In this document: one piece after another, positions 47,906-56,649 of the stretch
How the letters are laid out: each line of letters opens with the position of its first letter
How positions within the stretch are numbered: the first letter of the stretch is position 1
Assembly (NCBI GenBank): GCA_963855995.1
Contig: OY979717.1
Span: 31,682,797-31,746,796 of the forward strand
Source of the DNA: Muricea muricata
Lineage: Eukaryota; Cnidaria; Anthozoa; Malacalcyonacea; Plexauridae
Direction: 5' to 3'
Length of the DNA: 64,000 nucleotides
Position numbers and translations under genes: made by a program
Notes under the pieces: model-generated
Seen by the model: the letters and a program-made list of their open reading frames with translations, nothing else
Database searches by the model: none
What the model was told of the DNA's origin: nothing

Positions 47906-49181
47906 AATATGAATCGTTCTGAACAATTAAGTGCAGGTTATAAGGAAACAACTGTACTTTCAAAAGAACTACGTGGACTAAGGTGTTTCAATGACCCATC
48001 AGCCCCGGAGAAAACCGTAGCAAATCATAGCGAGACTTATCGTGTGCGTGTTCCACCTTTGAACCCTGACGAATGTATTATCCCTGATACGTTCGCATTA
48101 TCGTTTAATTTTGAAAACAGTAACACAAAGTCATGGTTCCTGAACAATTTAGGCCGATTGCTCATCGCCGACTTGGAGGTTAGAGTCCAAGGAAAAGCCG
48201 TCTACAAGAACTCGGGTGAAAGTGTAATAGAAGTTTACAAAGATTTGTGGCGATCCAACGTCGACCGCGAAAACCGTCAAGAATATGGGATTGCCAACGA
48301 AAATCTTCGAAAACTTATTTCAAAAGACGACAGTGCAGACAAAGCAGCAAAAACCGACGGTGTTCTAGACGTAACCATTGCCAACGTGTGCGATCGGATG
48401 AAAATACCGTTAGGCAAAGTCCTCTGTGATAACGGCTCGTTCGCCCCGTACGGTATGTGCGAATTTGTCTACAACATCACGTTACCGCCACCGGGGAAGA
48501 TCATGAAAGCACAGGCGAACGAACAAATAGGGAATTACAAACTTACCGACCTACGACTAGAATACGAAGTGATTCAAAGTGCAGGACTTGCCGAAAGCGT
48601 TAGAGGAACGTACAATGCCGGAAGGTCATTCCCGTACAACTACATCACATGTTTGCAAACACCAACGTGGCCAAAAGGCAACATCCGCGAAAGTATATTA
48701 ACATTACTATTACATTACTATTAACTTTCCATTGAAAAGCCTGAAAGCTATTATACTCTTATTCACGGAGAACGGTGCAGGAGACAGCGAACATTTCCCA
48801 TTCCCAAATTTAACACACGTCGACGTGACCGTGGAAGGGACAAGAAACGGCTACCGCCAACGTGGGCTCGCGAAACGTGATGTGTACACCGAAGCCGTTC
48901 GATTCTTCAACGATGATAATTGTAAAAAATACTTAGGGTCAAACACCATATCAAAACGGGACTACTACACCGACAAGTTTGCATGCGTTATAGATTTTAG
49001 GACCGTGGATGATAACACCGTAAGCGGTAGCGGTCGAAAACTTGTTAAAACGCAAGCAGGAGTACTCTTGGAAATAGCAAAAGAAGCCACAACATCAGAC
49101 TTAACCTGCCACGTCTTCGTTGTTGCCGACGGTGCAATCGATATTATTGGGACACAACTTAATGGAGACCCTAAATACTAA
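47903..49181 (+). pseudogene. Probable major capsid protein, split into two frames
   Basis: The first frame (47903-48724, 273 codons) starts in the context TAAATAAATG and reads GLRCFNDPSAPEKTVANHSE, SWFLNNLGRLLIADLEVRVQ, and KTDGVLDVTIANVCDRMKIP. The second (to 49181, 149 codons) reads FPFPNLTHVDVTVEGTRNGY, then FACVIDFRTVDDN and VFVVADGAIDIIGTQL. Together about 420 residues of strand-rich protein directly before the packaging ATPase, the usual place of the double jelly-roll capsid gene. The break falls in an 11-bp tandem duplication (ACATTACTATT, 48701-48722). Deleting one copy alone does not reconcile the frames. Assignment by family impression and position. Confidence 0.6.
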
Positions 49182-49183
49182 AT

Positions 49184-49765
49184 ATGCATATGATTATTGT
49201 CGGTATGACCGCGTGTGGAAAAACACATTACCTTTTGGAAATGCTTGAAAAAGAATACAAGAACCATTTCGACCATATTTTCATCGTATGCCCAACTTTA
49301 GAAGATAACAAAACCTACCAACAATGGAAGTATTTAGCTGACCCAGACGTTTACGCGTTACCCGTTCCACATGATAACGTAGAAACTACCCTTCGTGAAA
49401 TTACACATTTTGCAAAAAATACCAACAGTCTCGTCATCCTCGACGATTGTGCATCGAGTAAAGACGTTAAAAACAGAACGAGCGAACTCGTAAAATTAGG
49501 GTTTTCCGGTCGACATATTGGGTTAAGTACAATCGTCGTCACGCAACAACTCACGTCTATTGCAAAACCGTACAGAATGAATATTTCAAAACTCGTCACG
49601 TTTTACAACGCGTGCAAAGACGATATGAAATATATTTTCAACAATTATCTCAATATCGAAAAAGACGAAGAAAAAAGAATTATAGACACGTTAAAAAATA
49701 ACGACTACGCACGATTAGAAATTTTAACGACAAGACCATACACACATCAAGTTATCATTCCATAA
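49184..49765 (+). CDS. Packaging ATPase (A32/FtsK-HerA type)
   Basis: 193 codons, intact. Walker A GMTACGKT (residues 7-14), Walker B NSLVILDDC (81-89), and the sensor region TIVVTQQ (116-122). A following HIGLSTIVVTQQLTSIAKPY block is typical of Polinton/NCLDV DNA-packaging ATPases that pump DNA into the capsid. It starts two bases after the capsid gene stop in the context TAAATATG. Length is at the short end for the family. A hairpin follows. Confidence 0.95.
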   Translation: MHMIIVGMTACGKTHYLLEMLEKEYKNHFDHIFIVCPTLEDNKTYQQWKYLADPDVYALPVPHDNVETTLREITHFAKNTNSLVILDDCASSKDVKNRTSELVKLGFSGRHIGLSTIVVTQQLTSIAKPYRMNISKLVTFYNACKDDMKYIFNNYLNIEKDEEKRIIDTLKNNDYARLEILTTRPYTHQVIIP

Positions 49766-49793
49766 TTTCAAAACCTTTTAAAGGTTTTGAAAT
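49765..49793. terminator. Hairpin after ATPase gene, 13-bp arms
   Basis: ATTTCAAAACCTT / AAGGTTTTGAAAT with loop TTA. Confidence 0.45.
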
Positions 49794-49798
49794 AAAAA

Positions 49799-49927
49799 AT
49801 GTTAACACACCGCGAAAAATTCCTTATCGTTCTTACCATGTGCCTAACGTTTGCGTTTACACTTCTTACCCTAACGTTCCCAATGACGGTTATTCTTACA
49901 ATTTTTTTAATTTTAAAACACTTATAA
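49799..49927 (+). CDS. 42-residue membrane protein
   Basis: Starts at 49799 six bases after the hairpin, in the context ATAAAAAATG. It reads MLTHREKFLIVLTMCLTFAF and then continues hydrophobic to ILKHL. A single or hairpin membrane span. It ends four bases before the next start codon. Too short for family recognition, but spacing and context match the other genes. Confidence 0.6.
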   Translation: MLTHREKFLIVLTMCLTFAFTLLTLTFPMTVILTIFLILKHL

Positions 49928-49931
49928 TAAA

Positions 49932-50158
49932 ATGGATGAATTAAAATTAGAATTAGTGCGGGATTTAACTATAAAGGTATATGGTGAAAATTACAACCAA
50001 CAACAATATGAACATATGCTTAAATTCTACCATGACTTACTTACTTAAACGGTTTAAACTTTTGTAAAAAACTCCACACGAATAGTTTAAACAAACTCGA
50101 TATATTTGTAAAAAACCTATCCACATCTATCGATAATTATAAAAAAAATTTAGAGTAA
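49932..50158 (+). pseudogene. Small unknown Polinton protein, probable frame break
   Basis: The ATG at 49932 opens MDELKLELVRDLTIKVYG and stops at 50048. A second open frame without ATG overlaps it and runs to about 50158, reading FCKKLHTNSLNKLDIFVKNL. The simplest view is one helical protein of roughly 70 residues broken near 50040. A hairpin follows immediately. Confidence 0.45.
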
Positions 50159-50186
50159 ATTCATAACGTTATGACGTTATGAATTT
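50157..50186. terminator. Hairpin between convergent genes, 13-bp arms
   Basis: AAATTCATAACGT / ACGTTATGAATTT with loop TATG. Confidence 0.45.
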
Positions 50187-50207
50187 TCCTATTCAGGATT
50201 TAATTTT

Positions 50208-50576
50208 TTATCGGCAACGTGGGGCACCGACTGTAATCCCACCAGATACTAACCCGACCAAAGGAACGTACGGTGTTAAATAACCAATCATCCTTTTCAC
50301 ATCGCGTTTAAACAATTCGTTCTTACCGAGATCGTCTTCTAACGAGACGTTATCTTTCACGAGATCTAACTTCACCATAAGTTCAGAGAATTTCGTTATA
50401 AGCACGTCCGTTACTTTTTCGTTCACTTCGTCTAATTCCTTACTTTGATAATCTTCGTAAATTTTTTTTAACGTTTCTTCCGTAGCGTTTTCGATATATT
50501 TCGCAGTATGTTTAATTTTTTTTTCGGCAACTAACCGTAATAATTCTTCCCGGTAAATCGTTTGCTCATCTTCCAT
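50208..50576 (-). CDS. Unknown Polinton protein, helical with hydrophobic tail
   Basis: 122 codons. Starts in the context GATAAATG, six bases downstream of the fibre gene stop. Helical and charged over residues 1-90 (EELLRLVAEKKIKHTAKYIE; ITKFSELMVKLDLVKD). The tail, ending MIGYLTPYVPLVGLVSGGIT, could insert into a membrane. Conserved small proteins of this look accompany Polinton fibres in my recollection. Function unknown. Confidence 0.7.
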   Translation of the reverse strand: MEDEQTIYREELLRLVAEKKIKHTAKYIENATEETLKKIYEDYQSKELDEVNEKVTDVLITKFSELMVKLDLVKDNVSLEDDLGKNELFKRDVKRMIGYLTPYVPLVGLVSGGITVGAPRCR

Positions 50577-50580
50577 TTAT

Positions 50581-52188
50581 CTATAACTTCAATAATCGTT
50601 TAAAACTGAAAAACGTTTCGTCCGTAAAGTCCATCGTATGGTTATTGTCAGGTTGGAATACGAAATAGATAGAATTACCAAGAACGTGGTCGGTACTTCG
50701 TGACACTAAATCTTGCATAACAAATTCGTACGTTTTTCCATTTTCATAATCTAACGAAAGTGAAATTTCTTGCCCGTAAATACGCGTACCCTGGTTTAAA
50801 AACGATCCTTGGATACGTACTCTTTTACCAGTACTCCTGTGGAATAATCCACCCTGTACGTCGTTATGGGCAATCTTATTCTCATAACTCCAACTCCAAT
50901 ACTTATATTTCGTTGACGCATTGTACCCAGAACCGCCACAATCACCCCACAACATTACATCATATCCCCTAGAAGTCGTTAAGACAACATCCATCTCGTA
51001 CGTGTAAACACCGTTTGGAAGTTTGGGTTGAACGGAAAAATTTATTTGGTAACTGCTACCTACTTTTGAAAAGTCTAACGTTTCCGTAGCACGTCCGTTT
51101 TCAGGCGAGTCGACCATATTGTCTTGCCGAAGAATTGTAACGTTACCGGGTTTCCCTTTAAACGTTAAAATATTCGTATAATCTGAATAATACTTTTCTA
51201 CAAAACCTTTCGTAATCGGTTCGCCCGATGTTAAAGGAATAATAGGTAACCCGGTAATACGGTGACCGTTCATATCAATATCGGTACCTTTTTTAATGTA
51301 CACCGTGTCGGTATAACTTTTGGATACGGCAGCCGTATTGCCGGATGGGGTCGGGTTCAAACCTAGTATTTCGTGATTGTTCATACCTATGTTGTCTTGC
51401 ATCGTAAACCCACTGTCGGTCAAGTATACTCGGTTCGCGTATTGTTTTGTAATAGGGTCGTTTGCTAATGTTGGGTCGGGGAGGTTTGTAATTTTGTTAT
51501 TGTTCATATTAATGTCCCCTTGCATTGTAAAACCCGTATCGGATAATCCACCGGAGCCAGCGGGACCGCGTGGGCCACGTGGTCCCTGTGCTCCAGGACT
51601 ACCGCGTGGCTCCTGTGCCCCATCACTACCAGGTAAACCACGTGGCCCTTGTGCCCCAGGACTACCACGTGGCCCCTGCGCTCCATCACTACCGCGTGGC
51701 CCCTGTGCCCCATCACTACCGGGACTACCTTGTAACCCACGTGGCCCTTGTGATCCGGGACTTCCTTGTAAACCACGTGGACCTTGTGCCCCGGGGCTAC
51801 CTTGTAAACGACGTGGACCTTGTACTCCAGGACTTCCAGGTAAACCACGTGGCCCTTGTGCTCCGGGACTTCCAGGTAAACCACGTGGACCTTGTGCCCC
51901 GGGACTTCCACGTAAACCACGAGGTCCTTGTGGGCCTGGACTTCCTTGTGCCCCATCACGACCTGGACTTCCTTGTGGTCCTTGTGGGCCTGGACTACCA
52001 CGGTCGCCTTTCGGACCTTTCGAAGAACCACCACCACCGCCACTAGAATAATGTGTATCCGCATAACTTTTCGTAACGGGTTCCGAACCCGTAACCGGCT
52101 CAGGAAGGTCTATAATCCTATTCCCTTGCATATCGATGTCTTCTTGTATTGTGCTTAAACCGCTTGGATAACCGAATAATAACGACAT
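50581..52188 (-). CDS. Collagen-like fibre protein with phage-tail-fibre-type repeats
   Basis: About 535 residues from the ATG at 52188, chosen for its AAATAAAATG context; an upstream in-frame ATG at 52230 would add 14 residues. Numbering from 52188: residues 13-47 are a phage-fibre-like unit ([15 protein letters not shown]... [10 protein letters not shown]). Then comes a Gly-X-Y collagen region of about 150 residues rich in GSPG and GPRG. Three more fibre units follow ([39 protein letters not shown]), each ending in a T/S-K-x-[YF] segment. The C-terminal globular domain of about 190 residues is aromatic and beta-rich ([12 protein letters not shown]). Probably a trimeric virion spike for attachment. 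No signal peptide. Confidence 0.85.
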   Translation of the reverse strand: MSLLFGYPSGLSTIQEDIDMQGNRIIDLPEPVTGSEPVTKSYADTHYSSGGGGGSSKGPKGDRGSPGPQGPQGSPGRDGAQGSPGPQGPRGLRGSPGAQGPRGLPGSPGAQGPRGLPGSPGVQGPRRLQGSPGAQGPRGLQGSPGSQGPRGLQGSPGSDGAQGPRGSDGAQGPRGSPGAQGPRGLPGSDGAQEPRGSPGAQGPRGPRGPAGSGGLSDTGFTMQGDINMNNNKITNLPDPTLANDPITKQYANRVYLTDSGFTMQDNIGMNNHEILGLNPTPSGNTAAVSKSYTDTVYIKKGTDIDMNGHRITGLPIIPLTSGEPITKGFVEKYYSDYTNILTFKGKPGNVTILRQDNMVDSPENGRATETLDFSKVGSSYQINFSVQPKLPNGVYTYEMDVVLTTSRGYDVMLWGDCGGSGYNASTKYKYWSWSYENKIAHNDVQGGLFHRSTGKRVRIQGSFLNQGTRIYGQEISLSLDYENGKTYEFVMQDLVSRSTDHVLGNSIYFVFQPDNNHTMDFTDETFFSFKRLLKL

Positions 52189-52211
52189 TTTATTTATAAT
52201 CCATAAAAAAT

Positions 52212-52424
52212 ATGGGTTGTGCCACTTCAAAAAACGTAAATAAAGCTAACAAGGACGCATGCGAACGAAGAAAAATCTTATTTGGGTGACACATGTCAAA
52301 AAACCCCGACGGAATAGAAACAAATTTTCAATTTGCCATCGAAAGAAAAGCAAAAAAAACTTACGAAGTTCCAAACGTTAAAGAAGAAAAAGACATAGTT
52401 GTCATTAAAGAAGAAAATTCCTAA
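52212..52424 (+). pseudogene. Small N-myristoylation-type protein, one nonsense codon
   Basis: The ATG at 52212 opens [20 protein letters not shown]. MGCxxS is a textbook N-myristoylation plus palmitoylation signal. An in-frame TGA at 52287-52289 interrupts it. The same frame continues with NPDGIETNFQFAIERKAKKT and ends VVIKEENS, for 70 codons in all. A membrane-anchored cytoplasmic protein is implied; partners unknown. It lies divergent from the fibre gene and convergent with the rpb1-like gene. Confidence 0.55.
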
Positions 52425-52446
52425 CGTGTATGTGCGTTAGGAATTT
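52415..52446. terminator. Hairpin between convergent genes, 12-bp arms
   Basis: AAATTCCTAACG / CGTTAGGAATTT with loop TGTATGTG. Includes the stop codon of the + strand gene. Confidence 0.45.
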
Positions 52447-52452
52447 AGCTTC

Positions 52453-53190
52453 CTAAACCTTGCTTGCGCTTAAACCGTTTGTGTTATCAGTTTCTTCGTT
52501 AACGGCTGCCGTAAGAAAATGGTCAAACGTTTCTTCGAAAGACGCTTTCGCAAAAACGCCTATGTCCTCTTTTTTTGTACTGTACCTATTTACGGAAAAA
52601 ATATCCCCCGTAAATACCATTTTATCAACTAAAATGGTTAAATGTGTTGGGTGTACCCCTGGCGTTCCGGCTACTAATTCTTGAACAAGATACTCGCGTG
52701 CCGCTTCTATACCTAACACGTTATAAATGTCCCATACATGAGAAGAACATGCTTGTGGATCCATCGACAACATGGAATTGGCTTTGGTGTGTTTCTATAA
52801 CCATGCCTTCTATGACGCGAGAAATACCCGCCACACCTTGAATTAACGTCAATATACCCGTATGTTTTGGTACGTATAAAAATTTCATTTCGGGATCTAT
52901 TTCGCAACACGATACTTTTTGTACAAAATCATAATGCGTTATCTCGTGTTCGAGTAACATTTGACGGTCCAATTCAATTCGTGGAACTTCTTCGCCTACG
53001 TCTAAACCGATGCCGTACATGGTGTGGAATACATCCCGCCAAGCGAAATTTCCCATTGGTATGACCCTAATTGTTTTAGCAAGACATTTTAACGTAACAG
53101 CTTGTAAACCTTTTGTGTCTATACCTGGGTTTAAACGGTAAAAAATCCGCCAGACTTCTCCTCGACCAAATTTGTTCAGCCGGGCAAGAG
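52453..53190 (-). pseudogene. RNA polymerase largest subunit (Rpb1 domain 5)-like protein, truncated and frameshifted
   Basis: Two overlapping frames (to 52721, then 52773 to 52453) together match the C-terminal catalytic-core domain of Rpb1. In order: VPRIELDRQMLLEHEIT (cleft, Rpb1 RxELDR...LT pattern), LTLIQGVAGISRVIEGMVIE (the GI.GI.RV segment) and VVDGS. After the shift near 52760 come DIYNVLGIEAAREYLVQE (the invariant GIEAAR), HLTILVDKMVFTG (HL.LL.D.MT..G), FAKASFEETFDHFLTAA (SFEET...AA) and NGLSASK. The protein stops right there, with no CTD heptads. It is far more divergent than any animal Pol II copy, pointing to a viral-type gene. The N-terminal part is missing at the DIRS-2 junction. 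The bridge helix and active-site aspartates would be further upstream and are not in the window. Confidence 0.82.
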
Positions 53191-53390
53191 CAACCAGAGG
53201 CAGAGGCCCGTTCACAAGATTTCAAAACCCACTGCACGTTTTCACAATCCACAAACATTCAGATTCAACCAACAATAAAGCATTCCAGACCAAGCAATTT
53301 GCCGCAAGGTATGTTTATAAATTTTCTTCATCATTGAAACAATCAGACAGGCTTTCCTCTAACAGGACGCCTAAAGTATTTTACTTCAAC
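53190..53390 (+). pseudogene. DIRS-2 Gag C-terminal remnant
   Basis: Frames read RGRGPFTRFQNP and RFHNPQTFRFNQ, an Arg/Gln-rich tail as in DIRS Gag proteins. It precedes the RT start by a short interval. The exact point where the Polinton ends is uncertain by 20-30 bases. Confidence 0.55.
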
Positions 53391-54977
53391 ATGGGAAAAA
53401 TTACTCAGGACCCCTGGGTTTTACAAGTGGTACAAGGATATCAAATCGAGTTTATGAAGCCTCCTGTTCAGCTAGTTCCAGCCAGGATGCCATCACTGAC
53501 TCCAACTTTGGAAACAGCGTTGGATCAGGGGGTGCAAGAGTTATTAAACAAGGAGGCAGTTCGCCTGGTAAAACAACTAGTTGTGACAGAGGGCTTCATA
53601 AGTTCGCTGTCTGTAGGGCCAAAAAAGGACGGAGGGAATCGCCCTGTAGTGAATCTGAAGCCATTAAATCAATACATAACATACGAACATTTCAAAATAG
53701 AAGGTATTCATAGTTTAAGAGACCTTCTAAAACTGGGGGACTGGTTAGGAAAAATATGACCTCAAGGATGCCTATTTAACAGAACCCATCTGGATAAATC
53801 ATCAGAAATACCTTCGTTTTCTGTGGAAAGACAGCATGCTCGAGTTTGCTTGTCTCCCCTTCGGTTTAGCTTCTGCCCCGAGAGTGTTCACGAAGCTGAT
53901 GAAACCAGTTGTAGCTCTATTGAGACAGCAGGTCATTCGCCTGATAATTTTTTTAGAGGACATATTAATTATGGCAGAATCCTCATACCTAGTGTTTCAT
54001 CAGGCAGCTTCAGCATTGAATCTCCTCGAGAGTTTAGGTTTCATAGTAAACTACGAGAAATCCCATTTAGTGCCAACTCAGGAGATAAAACTTCTGGGTT
54101 TGTTAGTAAATTCAAAAAACCTTACACTTATTTTACCGGGTGAAAAACTAAGAAAAATTCGGAAACGTTGCAAACAATTGCTAGAAATCTCGGACCTGTC
54201 GATACGAGAGTTATCAAAGTTCCTAGAGCTTTTGACCTCCTCTATTCAAGCCATATTCCCAGCCCCCCTCCACTTCAGGAACCTTCAGTGGTAAAAAATC
54301 TAGCCATGACTGCACATCAATCATACGAGGCCATGATTTCTTTAGACAAGGCGGCCAGAGAGGAGGCTATTTGGTGGAGGGATCACCTTCAGGCATGGAT
54401 AACAAAGCACTTTTCCAAAAACCTGTCGATCTCCTCATAGAGACAGACGCCTCTAAAAAAGGTTGGGGGGCATGTTGCCAAGGTATAAGTACAGGGGGCC
54501 ATGGTGCTTACAAGAAACGCGTCTACACATCAACTGTTTGGAACTGCTGGCCGGGTCATTCGCGATCCAGACATTTACAAAAGACAAAGTTTGCGCTCAT
54601 GTCAAACTGCTGATGGACAAGACAGCAGCAGTAGCTTACATAAACAAGATGGGAGGAACTCACTCGCAGGTTCTTTCAAATCTAGCAGTACAACTATGGG
54701 AGTGGCGCCTCCAAAACAACTTGAAAAGATCTGCTCAACATTTACCAGGATATTTAAATGTCAGAGCCGACCAGGAATCCAGAATGTTACTGGATTCCAG
54801 CGATTGGAAACTAGACCCATTGATGTTTCAATCACTTCAGGAGAAATGGGGGCTCTTGGAGATAGATCTCTTTGCATCCCGGCTGACACACCAGCTCCCA
54901 AAGTTTGTCAGTTAGAGACCAGATCCCTTAGAACTGGAGAGACATTCAGGGGTATGCCTTTCCCCCCTTTGCTCTAA
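53391..54977 (+). pseudogene. DIRS-2 reverse transcriptase / RNase H, several frame breaks
   Basis: Begins ITQDPWVLQVVQGYQIEF, matching DIRS-1. Then GPKKDGGNRPVVNLKPLN, LPFGLASAPRVFTKLM, and IFLEDILIMAES, where DIRS-1 has YLDDFLIMAES, so a catalytic Asp is replaced by Glu. RNase H shows LIETDASKKGWGACCQGIST, NCLELLAGSFAIQTFT and KLLMDKTAAVAYINKMGGTH. Frame changes occur near 53757, 54295 and 54460. Inactive. Confidence 0.88.
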
Positions 54978-54990
54978 TAGGGCGCTGTCT

Positions 54991-56129
54991 ATGGCAGGTA
55001 AGGACACAGAATGTGGAACTGCTAGTTCTGGTGGCCCCAGTGTGGCCAGCACAGACTTGGTACCCACTATTACTACATCTGTGCACAGATCTTCCTCTGT
55101 TATTCCCAACATCACCCAAACTGGTGATGAAAGACAATCGGTCTCACCCTCTGGCCAACCTACAACTGGCAGGATGGAAACTATCCGCCAACGTTATGAA
55201 ACAGCAGATATTTCGGAAGCAACTCGAAAGCTTCTGCTGGCAGCTTGGAGAAAGAGCACTACCTGCACTTACGCCTCCGCGTGGAGTAAATGGGTTGACT
55301 GGTGTGATCGACGGCAAGTCAATCCCCTTTCAGCTCCTTCAAGTTTAATTTTAGAGTTTCTAAAGGATCAGCTCTGGGAAGGAAAGGCGTATCGCAGCCT
55401 TAACGTTTACAGGTCTGCTTTATCGGCATTATTATGGTCGGATCCCATCCGCTGGTTTCACAATTGTTAAAAGGAGTCTTCAATTTAAAGCCAGCCAAAC
55501 CTAGATACTCACACACGTGGAGCGTTGGTAAGGAGTTAGATTTTATAAAATCCCTTGGCCTAACAAAAATTTTGACATTAAAGTTTTGTCTTACAAATTA
55601 GTGGTTCTCTTGGGTCTTACGGCTCTAGACCGGTCTTCAGACCTGGCTGAGAGGGATTTAAGGTTTCGTAGGCGTATCTTTTTGTTTACCGGGTTTAACT
55701 AAGACTTCTTAACCAGGAGATTCTCCAAAAATTAGTTTTCATGCCGCTTTCCCGTTGGACAAGAATTTATGTCCCGTGGAATGTCTACGGTCTTATGAAG
55801 AGCGAACTATTGATTTTCGACCTAAGAATGACAGTCTCCCTAATCCGTTGTTTTTGTCATTTATTCGTCCTCATAATTCTGTTTGTTCCTCATCCTTGGC
55901 TAGGTGGATTAAAAGTTTTTTATCCTTGTCGGGTATTGACACGACTATTTTTTCTGCACATTCGTTACGAGGGGCAGCTACATCTACCGCATTAATTCAA
56001 GGAGTTTTGGTTTCAGAGATATTGTCTATGGCAGATTGGTCTCAGAAAAGTACCTTTCGTAAGTTTTATTACAAACCGCGGTTTAATTCAGCACCTGGTA
56101 ACGCGGTACTATCTAGTAGCTCAATATGA
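54991..56129 (+). pseudogene. DIRS-2 tyrosine recombinase, broken
   Basis: N-terminal core-binding part SEATRKLLLAAWRKSTTCTY and YASAWSKWVDWCDRR (to 55470), then frame breaks. The C-terminal part is at 55755-56129: SYEERTIDFRPKND, HSLRGAATST (HxxR) and MADWSQKSTFRKFYY (Tyr region). The middle, with the first catalytic Arg (GLTALDRSSDLA-like, about 55610-55650), lies in yet another frame. Confidence 0.88.
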
Positions 56130-56133
56130 TGGG

Positions 56134-56555
56134 CTTTAAACATACATTGTTAAATTGAAGTCGAGGATCTCGAAATATAATTGAAGATTATGCATGTCTA
56201 TTTTACAGATGCAGTATAATATTAATTATATGAGAGATACGAGACAAGATTTAACAATGCATTCCCGCCGCTCATTTATTTGTCCCTTCCCATGCATTAT
56301 CGTTATGGGTTGTTGTTTCTTTTCCTTATTTAGATCGTTCACAAAAAGACGAAGAGCAGGAGTGGGTCAGCGGTTGATATAGGTTGTTGGACGTGATTTA
56401 GATTGTTAAGTTTATAGTTCTTTGAAGAATTCACTGTATTTTTGTTGTTTATGAGTGAAATAAAAGACAATGCATTGTTAAATATCGTCTCGTATCTCTC
56501 ATATAATTAATATTATACTGCATCTGTACACGTAAAACAGACTTGCTTAATCTTC
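56134..56555. repeat. DIRS-2 internal complementary region and right terminal repeat
   Basis: GAAGTCGAGGATCTCGAAAT at 56158-56177 is complementary to the left end at 13178-13197. Blocks around GCAGTATAATATTAATTATA (56212) recur inverted near 56500. Block 56340-56480 is the inverse of 13205-13339. Confidence 0.85.
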
Positions 56556-56649
56556 AATTATTGGATGAGGTGTTTGTGATATGCGGGATTGTCAATGTCA
56601 AGGTAAGAGTTATCAGCCGAGCCAGATAGGCGAAGCAGATAGCTATTAT

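Larger units (their letters stand above)
35541..53190. mobile_element. Polinton/Maverick-type virus-like element, right end truncated
   Basis: Hallmark genes: protein-primed DNA polymerase B, retroviral-type integrase with chromodomain, A32/FtsK-like ATPase, and capsid-type proteins. They sit in a compact 17.6 kb block with gaps of only a few bases. It interrupts the DIRS-2 gag gene. The left boundary is placed within AT-rich DNA around 35500-35540. The right boundary is inside the rpb1-like gene, where DIRS-2 gag resumes. No long TIR was found and no adenain-like protease was recognised, so part of the right side is probably deleted. The decamer GCAACCAGAG occurs at both junctions (35497-35506; 53190-53199). 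Confidence 0.9.

Noticed and set aside
48690..48735. 11-bp duplication as the sole cause of the capsid frame break
   Set aside because: Removing 11 bases changes the frame by two, but the downstream frame requires a shift of one, so another change must be involved.
51377..52051. Long open frame on the + strand with Gly/Pro/Cys/Ala repeats
   Set aside because: It is the antisense reading of the collagen region of the minus-strand fibre gene; repeats with GGN/CCN codons stay open on both strands.
52453..53190. Host RNA polymerase II pseudogene
   Set aside because: Animal Rpb1 is extremely conserved, whereas this sequence keeps only signature residues. It also lies in the compact gene array with Polinton-style spacing. 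Kept as an element gene, with the host origin listed as the refutation test.
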